A stretch of DNA of 64,000 bases, from assembly GCA_000961655.1 (NCBI GenBank), contig LADR01000024.1, positions 186,001-250,000 of the forward strand, written 5' to 3'. A program made the position numbers and the translations under genes. The stretch is from Desulfatitalea sp. BRH_c12. GTDB taxonomy: Bacteria; Desulfobacterota; Desulfobacteria; Desulfobacterales; Desulfosarcinaceae. Positions 8,046 to 16,769 of the stretch are shown here, piece after piece (position 1 is the stretch's first letter; each line of letters opens with the position of its first letter). The notes below the pieces were generated by a model that worked only from the letters and a program-made list of their open reading frames with translations, searched no databases and had not been told where the DNA came from.

Positions 8046-9548
8046 ATGCTGTTACGCAAGTTCCCGGATCAAGCGCAGTTTCAAGAGTTGGCGCGCACGC
8101 ACAACGTCATCCCCGTGGGGGTCGAGATCCTGGCCGACATGGAAACACCCGTATCGCTGCTGGCCAAACTTTATCGTCCACAAGGGTCGATTTTTTTGCT
8201 GGAAAGCGTCGAGGGCGGCGAAAAGTGGGGCCGCTACAGCTTTATCGGCACTTCGGCCCACGCCGATGTCCGTGTGTTTCGCGATACCGTGCAGGTGACC
8301 ACCAAAACCGGAACGGAAAAAATCGTCCATCACGGCGATCCGCTGCAGGCGCTTAAAACGTTCCTGGGGCGTTTCAATCCGGCCGCCCTGCCCGAATTGC
8401 CGCGTTTCTGGGGCGGTTTGGTCGGGTATCTGACCTATGAAATGGTCTCATTTTTCGAGACGCGCGTTCCGAACCGGCTGCCAGATGAAAAACCTTTGGC
8501 CCACTTCATGCTGCCGGAGGAGCTGCTGGTTTTCGACAACATCCGCAACACCCTCATGTGTCTGGCGCTTGGCTTTATCGACCGCCCCGAAGCGGCCGGG
8601 CATGTCTATGCCGCAGCCGCTAACCGCCTCAACCAATTGCTTCGCGTCATCAGCATGCCGCTGGCTACTCCGCCGGTGAACCTGGCGCCCTTTCCCCTGT
8701 CGCTGCAGCCGGTGCTGGACGAAGACTCTTTCCGCCGCCAAGTTGAAACCGTCAAAGCCTATATCGGCAAGGGCGACATCATCCAATCCGTGATTTCGCA
8801 ACCGTTTACCTGTCCCGCACCGCATGACGTGCTGGCGCTCTACCGTGCCCAGCGCTTTATCAACCCGTCGCCCTACCTGTATTTCATGCACCTGGGGGAC
8901 ATGGTGCTGGCGGGTTCTTCTCCCGAAACCATGGTGCGCCTGGAAAATCGCGTCGCCACTTTGCGCCCCATCGCCGGTACGCGGCCGCGCGGGGCCACCG
9001 AACAAGCCGATCGGGCGCTGGCCGACGAGTTGCTGCAAGATGAAAAGGAGCGCGCCGAGCATCTGATGCTGGTCGACCTGGGACGCAACGATCTTGGCCG
9101 TGTGGCGCGCACCGGCACCGTACAGGTCACCGACCTGATGGTGGTCGAGCGTTACTCGCATGTGATGCATCTGGTCTCAAACATTATCAGTGAATTGAAA
9201 CCTGCGTGTGACGTCTGGGATTTGCTGCGCGCCGCTTTTCCGGCCGGCACCCTGAGCGGTGCACCCAAGGTGCGCGCCATGGAGATCATCGACGAAATGG
9301 AGCAGTCCCCGCGAGGCACCTACGGCGGTGCGGTCGGCTATATCTCCTTCAGCGGGAATATGGATATGGCCATCACCATCCGCACGGCCTGCGTGCAGGA
9401 TGGAGTGATGACTGTGCGCGCCGGGGCTGGCATCGTGGCCGATTCCGACCCGGAGCGTGAACGCGAGGAGACGGTCAACAAGGCCATGTCCGTTCAAAAA
9501 GCTTTGGCTTTGGCCCAGATCGGGCTTGATAAGGAGAGCCGACAATGA
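8046..9548 (+). CDS. trpE: Anthranilate synthase component I
   Basis: 500 residues; converts chorismate and glutamine-derived ammonia to anthranilate, the first step of tryptophan synthesis. The N-terminal LLES motif (tryptophan feedback site) is present, as are the chorismate-binding motifs GTRPRGAT, DLGRNDLGRV and GTLSGAPKVRAMEIIDE near the C-terminus. AAAAGGAGAAGG precedes ATG 8046. It overlaps trpG by four bases (ATGA), which suits two subunits of one enzyme. Expression is probably controlled by the upstream attenuator. Confidence 0.97.
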   Translation: MLLRKFPDQAQFQELARTHNVIPVGVEILADMETPVSLLAKLYRPQGSIFLLESVEGGEKWGRYSFIGTSAHADVRVFRDTVQVTTKTGTEKIVHHGDPLQALKTFLGRFNPAALPELPRFWGGLVGYLTYEMVSFFETRVPNRLPDEKPLAHFMLPEELLVFDNIRNTLMCLALGFIDRPEAAGHVYAAAANRLNQLLRVISMPLATPPVNLAPFPLSLQPVLDEDSFRRQVETVKAYIGKGDIIQSVISQPFTCPAPHDVLALYRAQRFINPSPYLYFMHLGDMVLAGSSPETMVRLENRVATLRPIAGTRPRGATEQADRALADELLQDEKERAEHLMLVDLGRNDLGRVARTGTVQVTDLMVVERYSHVMHLVSNIISELKPACDVWDLLRAAFPAGTLSGAPKVRAMEIIDEMEQSPRGTYGGAVGYISFSGNMDMAITIRTACVQDGVMTVRAGAGIVADSDPEREREETVNKAMSVQKALALAQIGLDKESRQ

Positions 9549-10114
9549 TCCTGATGATCGATAATTACGATTCGTTTACCTACAATCTGGTGCAATATCT
9601 GGAAGAGATCGGTGCGTCGGTGCAGGTCGTGCGCAATGACGTTGTGGATGTAACCGGCATCGAGACACTTGCGCCAACCGCGCTTGTGATCTCCCCCGGT
9701 CCGGGAGGACCTGACGATGCAGGTGTTTCGCTGGCGGCCATCCGGCACTTTTCCGGGCGCATACCGGTCCTGGGCGTTTGTCTGGGGCATCAGAGCATTG
9801 CGAAGGCTTTCGGCGGGAAGATCATCGGCGCACAGCGCCTGATGCACGGTAAAACATCTTCCATCACCTGCGATGGTGAAGGTCTGTTCAGAGGTGTCAA
9901 CAAGCCCTTCCAGGCCATGCGTTATCATTCCCTGGCCGTGGAGCGCGCTAGTCTTCCCGACTGCCTGAAGATTACGGCTGAATCGGAAGACGGCGAAATC
10001 ATGGGCATCCGCCACACCAGCCACACCACTGAAGGCATTCAGTTTCATCCCGAATCGATCATGACCACGATCGGGAAGCGCTTGTTGCGCAATTGGGTAA
10101 AAATAGTGGGGTAA
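9545..10114 (+). CDS. trpG: Anthranilate synthase component II, glutamine amidotransferase
   Basis: 189 residues, class I glutamine amidotransferase that feeds ammonia to TrpE. It starts MILMIDNYDSFTYNLVQYL, the family's standard N-terminus, has the nucleophile motif PVLGVCLGHQ (catalytic Cys) and ends with the HPESIMT segment that carries the catalytic His/Glu. The same fold serves PabA in folate synthesis, so it may be shared, but overlap with trpE and position in the operon favour TrpG. Confidence 0.95.
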   Translation: MILMIDNYDSFTYNLVQYLEEIGASVQVVRNDVVDVTGIETLAPTALVISPGPGGPDDAGVSLAAIRHFSGRIPVLGVCLGHQSIAKAFGGKIIGAQRLMHGKTSSITCDGEGLFRGVNKPFQAMRYHSLAVERASLPDCLKITAESEDGEIMGIRHTSHTTEGIQFHPESIMTTIGKRLLRNWVKIVG

Positions 10115-10216
10115 AGCCTGAAACTCTCCGAAGAACCAAACCACAGAGGTTTATGGCCTTACGCGAACGTCTTGAAGGAAGAGACACAAAACCCAAAACA
10201 CTCAAGAGGAATTCCC

Positions 10217-11233
10217 ATGTTCAAAGACTACCTGAAGCGTATCATTTTGCGTCAGAACTTGTCCGCTGAGCAGATGTCCGAGATGATGAATCACGTGCTG
10301 ACCGGTCACGCCACCGAAGCACAGATCGGCGCCATGATGGCGGCACTGGCCACCAAGGGGGAAACTTTCGAAGAGTTGGCCGGCGCAGCGCAGGCCATGC
10401 GGCGCAATGCCAGACGCATTCAGGCGGTGGGCTCGCCGGTGGTCGATACTTGCGGCACGGGCGGCGATGGGGCGCAGAGTTTCAATATCTCCACGACCAC
10501 TGCTTTTGTGGTCGCCGGCTGCGGCGTGACAGTCGCCAAACACGGCAATCGCGCGGTTTCGAGCAAGTGCGGCAGTGCCGATGTTTTGGAAGTGCTGGGC
10601 GTGAAACTGGATACCGATCCCGAAATTGTCGAAGAAGCCGTGCAGACACTCGGCATTGGATTTCTTTTCGCGCCGCTGTACCACAGCGCCATGAAGTTCG
10701 CCGCCAAGCCGCGCCAGGAGCTTGGTGTGCGTTCAATTTTTAACATGCTGGGGCCTTTGACCAACCCGGCTTCGGCCAACTGCCAACTGCTGGGCGTTTT
10801 TGCGCCCCAATTGACAGAAATGTTCGCCCAGGCGCTCAAGCTGCTGGGCACCCAATCGGCCATGGTCGTGCACGGGCATGACGGTCTGGACGAAATCAGC
10901 GTATGCGCGCCCACGCGGGTCAGTGAACTGAAAAACGGCGTCATCCGAACGTATGACATCCATCCCGAGCAGTACTTTGGACGCCTGGCACAACCCGAAG
11001 AGATGGCCGGCGGAGACCCGGTACAAAACGCCGCCATTACGCGCGCGGTGCTGGCTGGAGAAATGGGCGCCCGTCGGGATGTCGTGCTGATCAACACCGG
11101 CGCCGCATTGCTTGCGGCCGGCAAGGCGGAGACCTTGAAGCACGGCATCGAACTGGCCGCGGCCGCCATCGATCAGGGCAAGGCATTGGAAAAGTTGGAG
11201 GGGCTGGCAGCCTATACGCAGGAGAATGGATAG
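10217..11233 (+). CDS. trpD: Anthranilate phosphoribosyltransferase
   Basis: 338 residues; transfers phosphoribose from PRPP to anthranilate. Motifs seen: DTCGTGGDGAQSFNIST (PRPP loop), KHGNRAVSSKCGSADVLE (anthranilate site) and GPLTNPA. ATG 10217 with AAGAGGA just upstream is chosen; the frame is open 15 codons further 5' but without a ribosome site. The gap to trpG is 102 bases, with no promoter or terminator I can recognise, so it is most likely in the same operon. Confidence 0.96.
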   Translation: MFKDYLKRIILRQNLSAEQMSEMMNHVLTGHATEAQIGAMMAALATKGETFEELAGAAQAMRRNARRIQAVGSPVVDTCGTGGDGAQSFNISTTTAFVVAGCGVTVAKHGNRAVSSKCGSADVLEVLGVKLDTDPEIVEEAVQTLGIGFLFAPLYHSAMKFAAKPRQELGVRSIFNMLGPLTNPASANCQLLGVFAPQLTEMFAQALKLLGTQSAMVVHGHDGLDEISVCAPTRVSELKNGVIRTYDIHPEQYFGRLAQPEEMAGGDPVQNAAITRAVLAGEMGARRDVVLINTGAALLAAGKAETLKHGIELAAAAIDQGKALEKLEGLAAYTQENG

Positions 11234-11310
11234 GCCCGTCAGCCCCTCGGCGCGTGGATCCGTTGGCTCTTTGGTCCTGATTCCGTGTTTTAGCGGAGAA
11301 GGGGAGATCG

Positions 11311-12117
11311 ATGAATATCCTGGATAGAATTGTGGCGGATAAAAAGGAAGCGGTGGCGTGTGCCTCCCGTACACTGCCGGAGGCCGAGTTGCGGGATCGG
11401 ATCGCCGATATGCCATGGGTTGGACGTGGGTTTGAAGAAAGGCTGATGCGGCCCGGACCGGGCGGTGTGAACGTCATTGCCGAAGTAAAACGCGCATCGC
11501 CTTCCAAGGGGGACATCTGCAAGGATCTGGACGCGGCGCAGTGCGCCCGTGACTATGAAGCCGGCGGCGCGGCGGCTATTTCGGTGCTGACCGATACGCC
11601 CTATTTCAAGGGCTGTCTCGATGATCTGCGCAAAGTGCGCGCCGCGGTGGCGTTGCCGGTGCTGCGCAAAGAGTTCATTATCGCATCCTACCAGTTGTAC
11701 GAGGCGCGCGCCACAGGTGCCGACGCCGTACTGTTGATCGCGCGTATTCTGGCGCCTGCGCAGCTTACGGAACTGCTCGATCAGACGCATCAACTGGGCA
11801 TGGGGGCCCTGGTCGAAATCCACAGTGCGGACGATTACGCCGCCGCGCATATGGCCGGCAGTCGCCTGATCGGCATCAACAATCGCAATCTGGCCACCTT
11901 CGACACCGATTTGCAAACCGCGATGGGGTTGAAAAATCTGTTGCACCCCGGAGAAGTGGCGGTAGCGGCCAGCGGCATCAACCGCCGCGCGGATATCGAG
12001 CGCAATCTGGCCGGTGGCATCTTTAACTTCCTGATTGGTGAAAGCCTGGTGCGGGCCCCCGACCGGGTGGCTTTTCTGAAATCGCTGATCGCGCTTGTGG
12101 AATGCCCGGCCCGTTAG
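11311..12117 (+). CDS. trpC: Indole-3-glycerol-phosphate synthase
   Basis: 268 residues, TIM-barrel enzyme making indole-3-glycerol phosphate. It has the family motifs VIAEVKRASPSKG (catalytic Lys and Glu), SVLTDTPYFKG, VLRKEFI, LIGINNRNL and VAASGI. It is a monofunctional protein, not the TrpC-TrpF fusion of enterics; a separate trpF follows. GGAGAAGGGGAG precedes ATG 11311. The 77-base gap after trpD shows no regulatory signal. Confidence 0.96.
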   Translation: MNILDRIVADKKEAVACASRTLPEAELRDRIADMPWVGRGFEERLMRPGPGGVNVIAEVKRASPSKGDICKDLDAAQCARDYEAGGAAAISVLTDTPYFKGCLDDLRKVRAAVALPVLRKEFIIASYQLYEARATGADAVLLIARILAPAQLTELLDQTHQLGMGALVEIHSADDYAAAHMAGSRLIGINNRNLATFDTDLQTAMGLKNLLHPGEVAVAASGINRRADIERNLAGGIFNFLIGESLVRAPDRVAFLKSLIALVECPAR

Positions 12118-12270
12118 CCGGCTGCGCATGGGGCCTGGATTTCTCCTGCTTTTGGGTCGATTCGTTTCGATCCATGCGGGCAGGCCAACCGTCCGTGCAG
12201 CCCACATTACCGGTCGCGGTCCACCCTGGTCACCACAGCCTTCGCGCCGCGTGCGCCTCCGTGCTGCGTG

Positions 12271-12297
12271 CACTTTACACTTTACACTTTATACACA
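12271..12297 (+). repeat. Short tandem CTTTACA repeats between trpC and trpF
   Basis: Three to four near-tandem copies of a CTTTACA-like heptamer. The same motif appears inside the MITE-like elements at 13.85 and 14.07 kb, as CTTAACAC at about 176 bp and inverted at about 62.77 kb. It lies in a 216-base gap that separates trpC from trpF, larger than the other gaps in the operon. It is probably the remnant of a dispersed repeat. Confidence 0.55.
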
Positions 12298-12333
12298 ACC
12301 CTTTACAGTTGCCGCTGAACGGGTTCCAGCCGA

Positions 12334-13047
12334 GTGACACAAGATGGTATGATGATTCCGATAGAAAAAGGGGCGTGGCCCCAAATTAAAATCTGCGGCC
12401 TGACCGTGCCGGAGGAGGCCGCGGCCTGTGCAGTTATGGGTGCCGATGCCATCGGTTTGGTTTTCTATCCTCCGAGCCCGCGGCATCTGCAATTGGCGCA
12501 AGCGGCTGCCATCACAGCGAACCTGCCCGCCACTGTTCGTGCAGTGGGGGTATTCGTCGATCCAACTCGCGAAGCGTTGTCCGAAGCCATTTTGCAATGC
12601 CGGTTGCAGGGCGTCCAACTGCATGGTGCTGAATCGCAGGCGTTGATCGATCAGGTGCAAAAGGATTTCGGTGTGTTCGTGATCAAGGGGCTGTTCGCTG
12701 CCAAAGCGCCGCGATTGAAAGATGCCGTGAACTATTCGGCGGCGGCATTCCTGCTGGAATGCGGGCGAGGGCCCCTGCCGGGCGGTAATGCATTGGCCTG
12801 GGATTGGGCCGCGGCCGCCTCGTTATGTAGACAATATCCCACGGTTCTGGCCGGCGGCCTGCGTGTGGACAATGTGACCGCCGCGGTGGCCGCTGCGTTG
12901 CCTGATGCCGTGGATGCCAGCTCCGGATTGGAATCCGCGCCCGGACGCAAGGATCTGCGCCAGGTAGAGGCGTTTATCGCGCGTGTACGCCAGACCGCGC
13001 CGCTTTACGTGCAAGCGGCCAAATCATTGCGGCCCGTTTTTGTCTAG
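12334..13047 (+). CDS. trpF: Phosphoribosylanthranilate isomerase
   Basis: About 230-237 residues; isomerises phosphoribosylanthranilate, the step between TrpD and TrpC. Motifs: IKICGLTVPEEA (catalytic Cys), GADAIGLVFYPPSPR, VQLHG and a late VLAGGLRVDNV-DASSGLE segment (catalytic Asp and phosphate site). The start is uncertain: GTG 12334 is the longest, ATG 12349 and 12352 are alternatives, none with a strong ribosome site. It is the last trp gene here; trpB and trpA do not follow. Confidence 0.93.
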   Translation: MTQDGMMIPIEKGAWPQIKICGLTVPEEAAACAVMGADAIGLVFYPPSPRHLQLAQAAAITANLPATVRAVGVFVDPTREALSEAILQCRLQGVQLHGAESQALIDQVQKDFGVFVIKGLFAAKAPRLKDAVNYSAAAFLLECGRGPLPGGNALAWDWAAAASLCRQYPTVLAGGLRVDNVTAAVAAALPDAVDASSGLESAPGRKDLRQVEAFIARVRQTAPLYVQAAKSLRPVFV

Positions 13048-13211
13048 GGCGCGGCCGTAGCCACGGATTCTCATTCGTGTATAAATTATGCCAAGATGCC
13101 AGGGCGGATCAAAGCGGCGTAAGGTCCTTACCAGCGCAAGCGCAGGCGCCGCGCGCCCCTACCAAGTTACCATGCAACAGGCCGGCGCAGCCGGGTTAGG
13201 GAGAAACCATA

Positions 13212-13712
13212 ATGTCCGTGCAAATAGTCGATGGATTGAAAGAGGCGATTCTGCTCGAGCGCCGTGGCCGCGCTTTTTACAAGCAGGTTGCGGCAGGCAC
13301 GCAGAATACGATTGTGCGTGAATTTTTTGAGACCATGGCCGATGAAGAGCACCGTCACATGTTGGTCCTTGAAGATCAATTCAGGAATTACCACCAGAAT
13401 CAACGTCTGGCGGATTTCGATAGCCGCGCGAATGTCGAAAAGCCTCTGGCGGATTTCGTGTTGACCGATCTGCTCAAAGCGCAGATTACCGCGGCCAGCT
13501 TTGAAGCTGCGGCCATTTCAGCGGCGATGCTCATGGAGGAACAGACTATCACGCTGTATGCCGATCGGGCGCGCCTTTCGACAGACCCTAACGAAAAGGA
13601 GCTTTTCCGTTGGCTGGCCAACTGGGAGCATGGCCACTTGACCTTTCTGGTCGGACTGGAACGTGATATCCGCGAGCAGGTCTGGAACGATCGCCAGTTC
13701 TGGCCTTTTTAA
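13212..13712 (+). CDS. Ferritin-like di-iron protein (rubrerythrin-type, no rubredoxin domain)
   Basis: 166 residues forming a four-helix ferritin-like domain. Candidate di-iron ligands are Glu in AILLERRG, the pair in DEEHRHM, Glu in LMEEQTITLY and the WEHGHL segment. The C-terminal rubredoxin CxxC pairs of true rubrerythrin are absent. Such proteins in anaerobes are linked to peroxide scavenging or iron handling; which applies here cannot be told. GGGAGAAACC precedes ATG 13212. It is transcribed in the same direction as trpF but 164 bases away and probably separate. Confidence 0.8.
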   Translation: MSVQIVDGLKEAILLERRGRAFYKQVAAGTQNTIVREFFETMADEEHRHMLVLEDQFRNYHQNQRLADFDSRANVEKPLADFVLTDLLKAQITAASFEAAAISAAMLMEEQTITLYADRARLSTDPNEKELFRWLANWEHGHLTFLVGLERDIREQVWNDRQFWPF

Positions 13713-13720
13713 CACAATCT

Positions 13721-13916
13721 GGTTATGCACTTCGCTCCAGTGATCACAGGTATGGGGTATCATAAGAAGGTTACGCTGTGATTTTTAGAACCTTTAACAA
13801 AAGCATGCACGTAAAAGCGGAAGGTGAGCATGTCAAATCGACAGAATGCCTCCCTTTACACTTTAAACTTTACACTTAACACTTCGCCCATAATCACTGG
13901 AGCGAACTGCATAACC
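13721..13916. repeat. MITE-like element, copy A (196 bp with terminal inverted repeats)
   Basis: The left end (13721-13743) and right end (13894-13916) are inverted repeats matching at 22 of 23 positions. The interior has no ORF and includes CTTTACACTTTAAACTTTAC. AACACAAT occurs directly before it (13711-13718) and directly after it (13921-13928), as a target duplication or part of a tandem unit. No transposase is encoded, so it would depend on one elsewhere in the genome. Confidence 0.75.
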
Positions 13917-13930
13917 AAATAACACAATAT

Positions 13931-14137
13931 GGTTATGCAGTTCGCGCAAGTAAGACACACAGATACAGGGTGTCTAAGAAGGTTACATTGTAATTTTTAG
14001 AACCTTTAACAAAAGCATGTACGTCAAAGCGTGCAACATGGGGAAGTGAGCATATCAATCGACAGAATGCCTCCCTTTACACTTTAAACTTTACACTTAA
14101 CACTTCGCCCATAGTCACTTGAGCGAAGTGCCTAACC
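13931..14137. repeat. MITE-like element, copy B, tandem to copy A
   Basis: Second copy in the same orientation, offset by 210 bases. Long stretches are shared with copy A, for example GGTTAC..TGTAATTTTTAGAACCTTTAAC and the CTTTACACTTTAAACTTTAC run. The ends (13931-13953 and about 14115-14137) are inverted repeats but more diverged than in copy A. AACACAAT recurs at 14142-14149. The 13713-14226 stretch holds nothing else but these two copies and the leader of the Nudix gene. Confidence 0.72.
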
Positions 14138-14226
14138 AGATAACACAATTCAGAAAGCGTTCCCATCAACAGCTGTCTGGCGTGGCCCATACGCCACCGG
14201 CCGGAGCAGAGGAAGAGATTCGATCG

Positions 14227-14676
14227 ATGCTCTCAAGCAATATGCCAAAGTCGGCCTATCCCGATCACCCGCGCACGGCTGTGGGGGCCGTGGTATTCAA
14301 AAAGGATAAAGTGTTGCTGGTCCAAAGAGGGCGCCCGCCCGCACAGGGGCAATGGGCCATTCCGGGCGGCAATGTCCGTTTGGGCGAAACTTTGCAGCAG
14401 GCTGCCGAGCGGGAAATAATGGAAGAAACAGGTATCGTCATTGCCGCGCGTGAGCCTGTGTTTACTTTCGACGTGGTCGATCGGGATGATGAAAACCGCG
14501 TTCGTTTCCATTATGTCATCGTAGATCTGGCCGCCGATTACCTCAGCGGTGAACCGCGTCCAGGCGATGACGCGATGGCCGCGCGCTGGGTGGGTGCCAA
14601 CGAACTGTCCACGTTGTCCGTCAATGCCGTCACGCGAGCCTTGCTGCAACGCCATTTCCAATTCGGGGGTGGTTGA
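14227..14676 (+). CDS. Nudix hydrolase
   Basis: 149 residues. The Nudix box is complete: GNVRLGETLQQAAEREIMEE followed by TGI, fitting G-x5-E-x7-REUxEExGU. It hydrolyses a nucleoside diphosphate linked to another group; the substrate (ADP-ribose, dNTP or other) cannot be told. The frame is open to 14119, but that extension reads the end of MITE-like copy B, so ATG 14227 is preferred, with GAGGAAGAG about 10 bases upstream; ATG 14242 is an alternative. Its promoter may lie in the repeat. Confidence 0.88.
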   Translation: MLSSNMPKSAYPDHPRTAVGAVVFKKDKVLLVQRGRPPAQGQWAIPGGNVRLGETLQQAAEREIMEETGIVIAAREPVFTFDVVDRDDENRVRFHYVIVDLAADYLSGEPRPGDDAMAARWVGANELSTLSVNAVTRALLQRHFQFGGG

Positions 14677-14733
14677 CATGGAAGGGACGCTTGCCTGCCT
14701 GCGATTTTGCCGGAATGCCTGGCTGAGTCCTCT

Positions 14734-15513
14734 TCAGCCATAAACGACTTGTTCAGCGGTGAAGTAGGTGGTCTTGGAAGCGATCTTCTTGTGTTGGATG
14801 GGCAGACCGTTGGGACACGTCTTTTTGTTTTTATGATGCACGCGCATGAAATCCCTGACTTCGCCGCTGATGGCGTCCGGCGCAATTGCTATAATTTCAG
14901 AGATCGAACGTTTCAGCACGCTTTCGATCGTTTGAAAAAGATGGGCAACGGCCTGCTCGGGAATTTTACCAGCCTGCGATTCGGGTGAAATTTTTGCGGC
15001 CCACAAGATCTCATCGGCATACGCATTTCCAATCCCTCGAACAATCGCCTGGTCGATCAGAATCGCTTTGATGTTCTTTGAACGCTTCTTGCGCAATACG
15101 GCTTTCAGGTAATCCAGTGAAAACTGATCGGACAGCGCGTCAGGGACACTTGGCAAAGGTTTGTCCAAGCTGACGTTCGCCAGGCCCTTGGGATCCGAAA
15201 TGACCAGATAGAATGGATGCATTTCCAAAGCAAAAAGTTTATACGGGACCTGCGCGATATCCGTCCCAATGGAAAAAAAGCCGTTCAGCATCAGGTGAAC
15301 GCCGATGTGATGCCCTTTGCCGAATCGAAAAAACAGCTCCTTGCCGTTTCTTTCGATCGCCGCAATGGTGTCGGATGCCAGGACGTCGATGTCCGCCTCG
15401 CCGGAAAGGGTCAACTTGCGCGGGTTGTATACAAGGACCGCATCGACCTTTTTTCCCACCACCTTTTTTGTCAGGTTCTTTCGATAAACTTCAAGGTCAG
15501 GAAGTTCAGGCAT
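14734..15513 (-). CDS. Fpg/Nei-family DNA glycosylase without zinc-finger cysteines
   Basis: 259 residues starting MPELPDLEVYRKNL; after removal of Met the Pro-1 and Glu-2 are the catalytic residues that excise oxidised bases and cut the strand. The H2TH region is seen around KNIKAILIDQAIVRGIGNAYADEIL. The C-terminal finger normally has four cysteines; here the region after HHKNKKTCPNG has a single Cys and ends SKTTYFTAEQVVYG. It therefore resembles zincless-finger Nei-like enzymes. ATG 15513 is chosen because the catalytic proline must follow the initiator Met; the frame is open 12 codons further upstream. Confidence 0.88.
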   Translation of the reverse strand: MPELPDLEVYRKNLTKKVVGKKVDAVLVYNPRKLTLSGEADIDVLASDTIAAIERNGKELFFRFGKGHHIGVHLMLNGFFSIGTDIAQVPYKLFALEMHPFYLVISDPKGLANVSLDKPLPSVPDALSDQFSLDYLKAVLRKKRSKNIKAILIDQAIVRGIGNAYADEILWAAKISPESQAGKIPEQAVAHLFQTIESVLKRSISEIIAIAPDAISGEVRDFMRVHHKNKKTCPNGLPIQHKKIASKTTYFTAEQVVYG

Positions 15514-15574
15514 AGTGACACCTCTTGTACCCGCTTCTTCAATGGTCAAACACCGGCCGCTGCCTGGAGAAATA

Positions 15575-16570
15575 TCAGGTGATCAGGAACCGTTTGGCTT
15601 CATTGGGGGTGACCGGCAGAACCGATAAGGCCTCCGTTTTGCCGCCTGTGATGACCATCACGGCCGTAGGCGATGTCTCGGGCGCTTTGCTGTATCCGGC
15701 ACAGATGGACGCGGCCAGGAAGCGCATGTTTTCCGGGCCGCCGCCAGGCATCACCACGGTCGGGCCGGGTCGGTTTTTGACTTTGAAGATCGTGTCGTTT
15801 TCAGGGCTGCACAACTCGGTCAAGCGTTCGTTGTCCTGTTGCGTGCGGCCGACAATGATCTTGGTCGTTGCGCCCAAGCGCATGTGACGGCCGTGTTGCA
15901 GCAGGTGCAGGGCGTTGGGTGTGAGCGTCACGCCATGCGCGATCAAATCCTTCAACCGGCGCGAGTAGCCTGGATCCGTCAGCAGGCAGCCGCCCGCCGG
16001 CGTAGGGTATGAAAGAATTCCGAAGCGCTCGGCCATCGCCATCTGGGGTTTGCGCGATCGACCGCTCAGATCGAGCAGGAAGGCCCGATCGACCAGGCCC
16101 TGCTGTTCCATGGCCGTTTCGGGCAGTCTCCGGGCGCTCAGCGGCCTGAGGATGAGATTGTCGAAGCCCGAGCGTTTGGCCACGTAGCGCAGCGAAGAGG
16201 CCGTCTGCGACATCGGGCGCTGGCCCAGCACTTCACCGCTGAACAGGAAATCGAAGCCCCTGGCTTGCATGAACTGGCCGGCTTTGTTGAACATCAGCGC
16301 GTGGCAATCCATGCACGGGTTCATGTTCTTGCCGAAACCGGCCGGTGGATTTTTGAGCATCTCCAGGTAATCATCTGTAATATCCATGACATGTAGCGCG
16401 ATACCCGTCTGTTCGGATGCCTGGCGTGCCTTCTGGGCCGAGAAAAAAGGGGTTTCAAAAACGATCCATTCGACATGAACCCCCTGATCGCGCAACACGA
16501 GTGCCGCGAGCATGCTGTCCAAGCCGCCGGAACAAAGCCCCAATGCACGTCTTTTCTGGGTCATTTCCAT
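15575..16570 (-). CDS. PP-loop ATP pyrophosphatase, tRNA-thiolation-like
   Basis: 331 residues. The N-terminus has the PP-loop LCSGGLDSMLAALVL that binds ATP and adenylates a substrate. A CxxC follows at NPCMDCHALMF, as in ThiI/MnmA-type tRNA sulfurtransferases. The C-terminal third has GRTQQDNERL and PGPTVVMPGG segments that I do not recognise as catalytic. It is probably a tRNA-modifying or sulfur-transfer enzyme related to MnmA/ThiI; the exact nucleoside is unknown. Two Met codons (16570, 16564) are possible starts. Confidence 0.75.
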   Translation of the reverse strand: MEMTQKRRALGLCSGGLDSMLAALVLRDQGVHVEWIVFETPFFSAQKARQASEQTGIALHVMDITDDYLEMLKNPPAGFGKNMNPCMDCHALMFNKAGQFMQARGFDFLFSGEVLGQRPMSQTASSLRYVAKRSGFDNLILRPLSARRLPETAMEQQGLVDRAFLLDLSGRSRKPQMAMAERFGILSYPTPAGGCLLTDPGYSRRLKDLIAHGVTLTPNALHLLQHGRHMRLGATTKIIVGRTQQDNERLTELCSPENDTIFKVKNRPGPTVVMPGGGPENMRFLAASICAGYSKAPETSPTAVMVITGGKTEALSVLPVTPNEAKRFLIT

Positions 16571-16769
16571 TCCCGTTGATTCGAAAAATCGTTAAGTCGT
16601 TGATTCTTTATTCGCTAAGCCGTTGAACTCTCGTTATAAATTGCTTGTAACGAATCAACGATGCAACGAAAGATAAGGAAAGGGGCCTGAATATGTCAAG
16701 AAAACCCAAAAGTCCAACGCAAATTCATTATCCGGATCAGTCCAGAGTCGGCGTAACTCATTACGCGTG

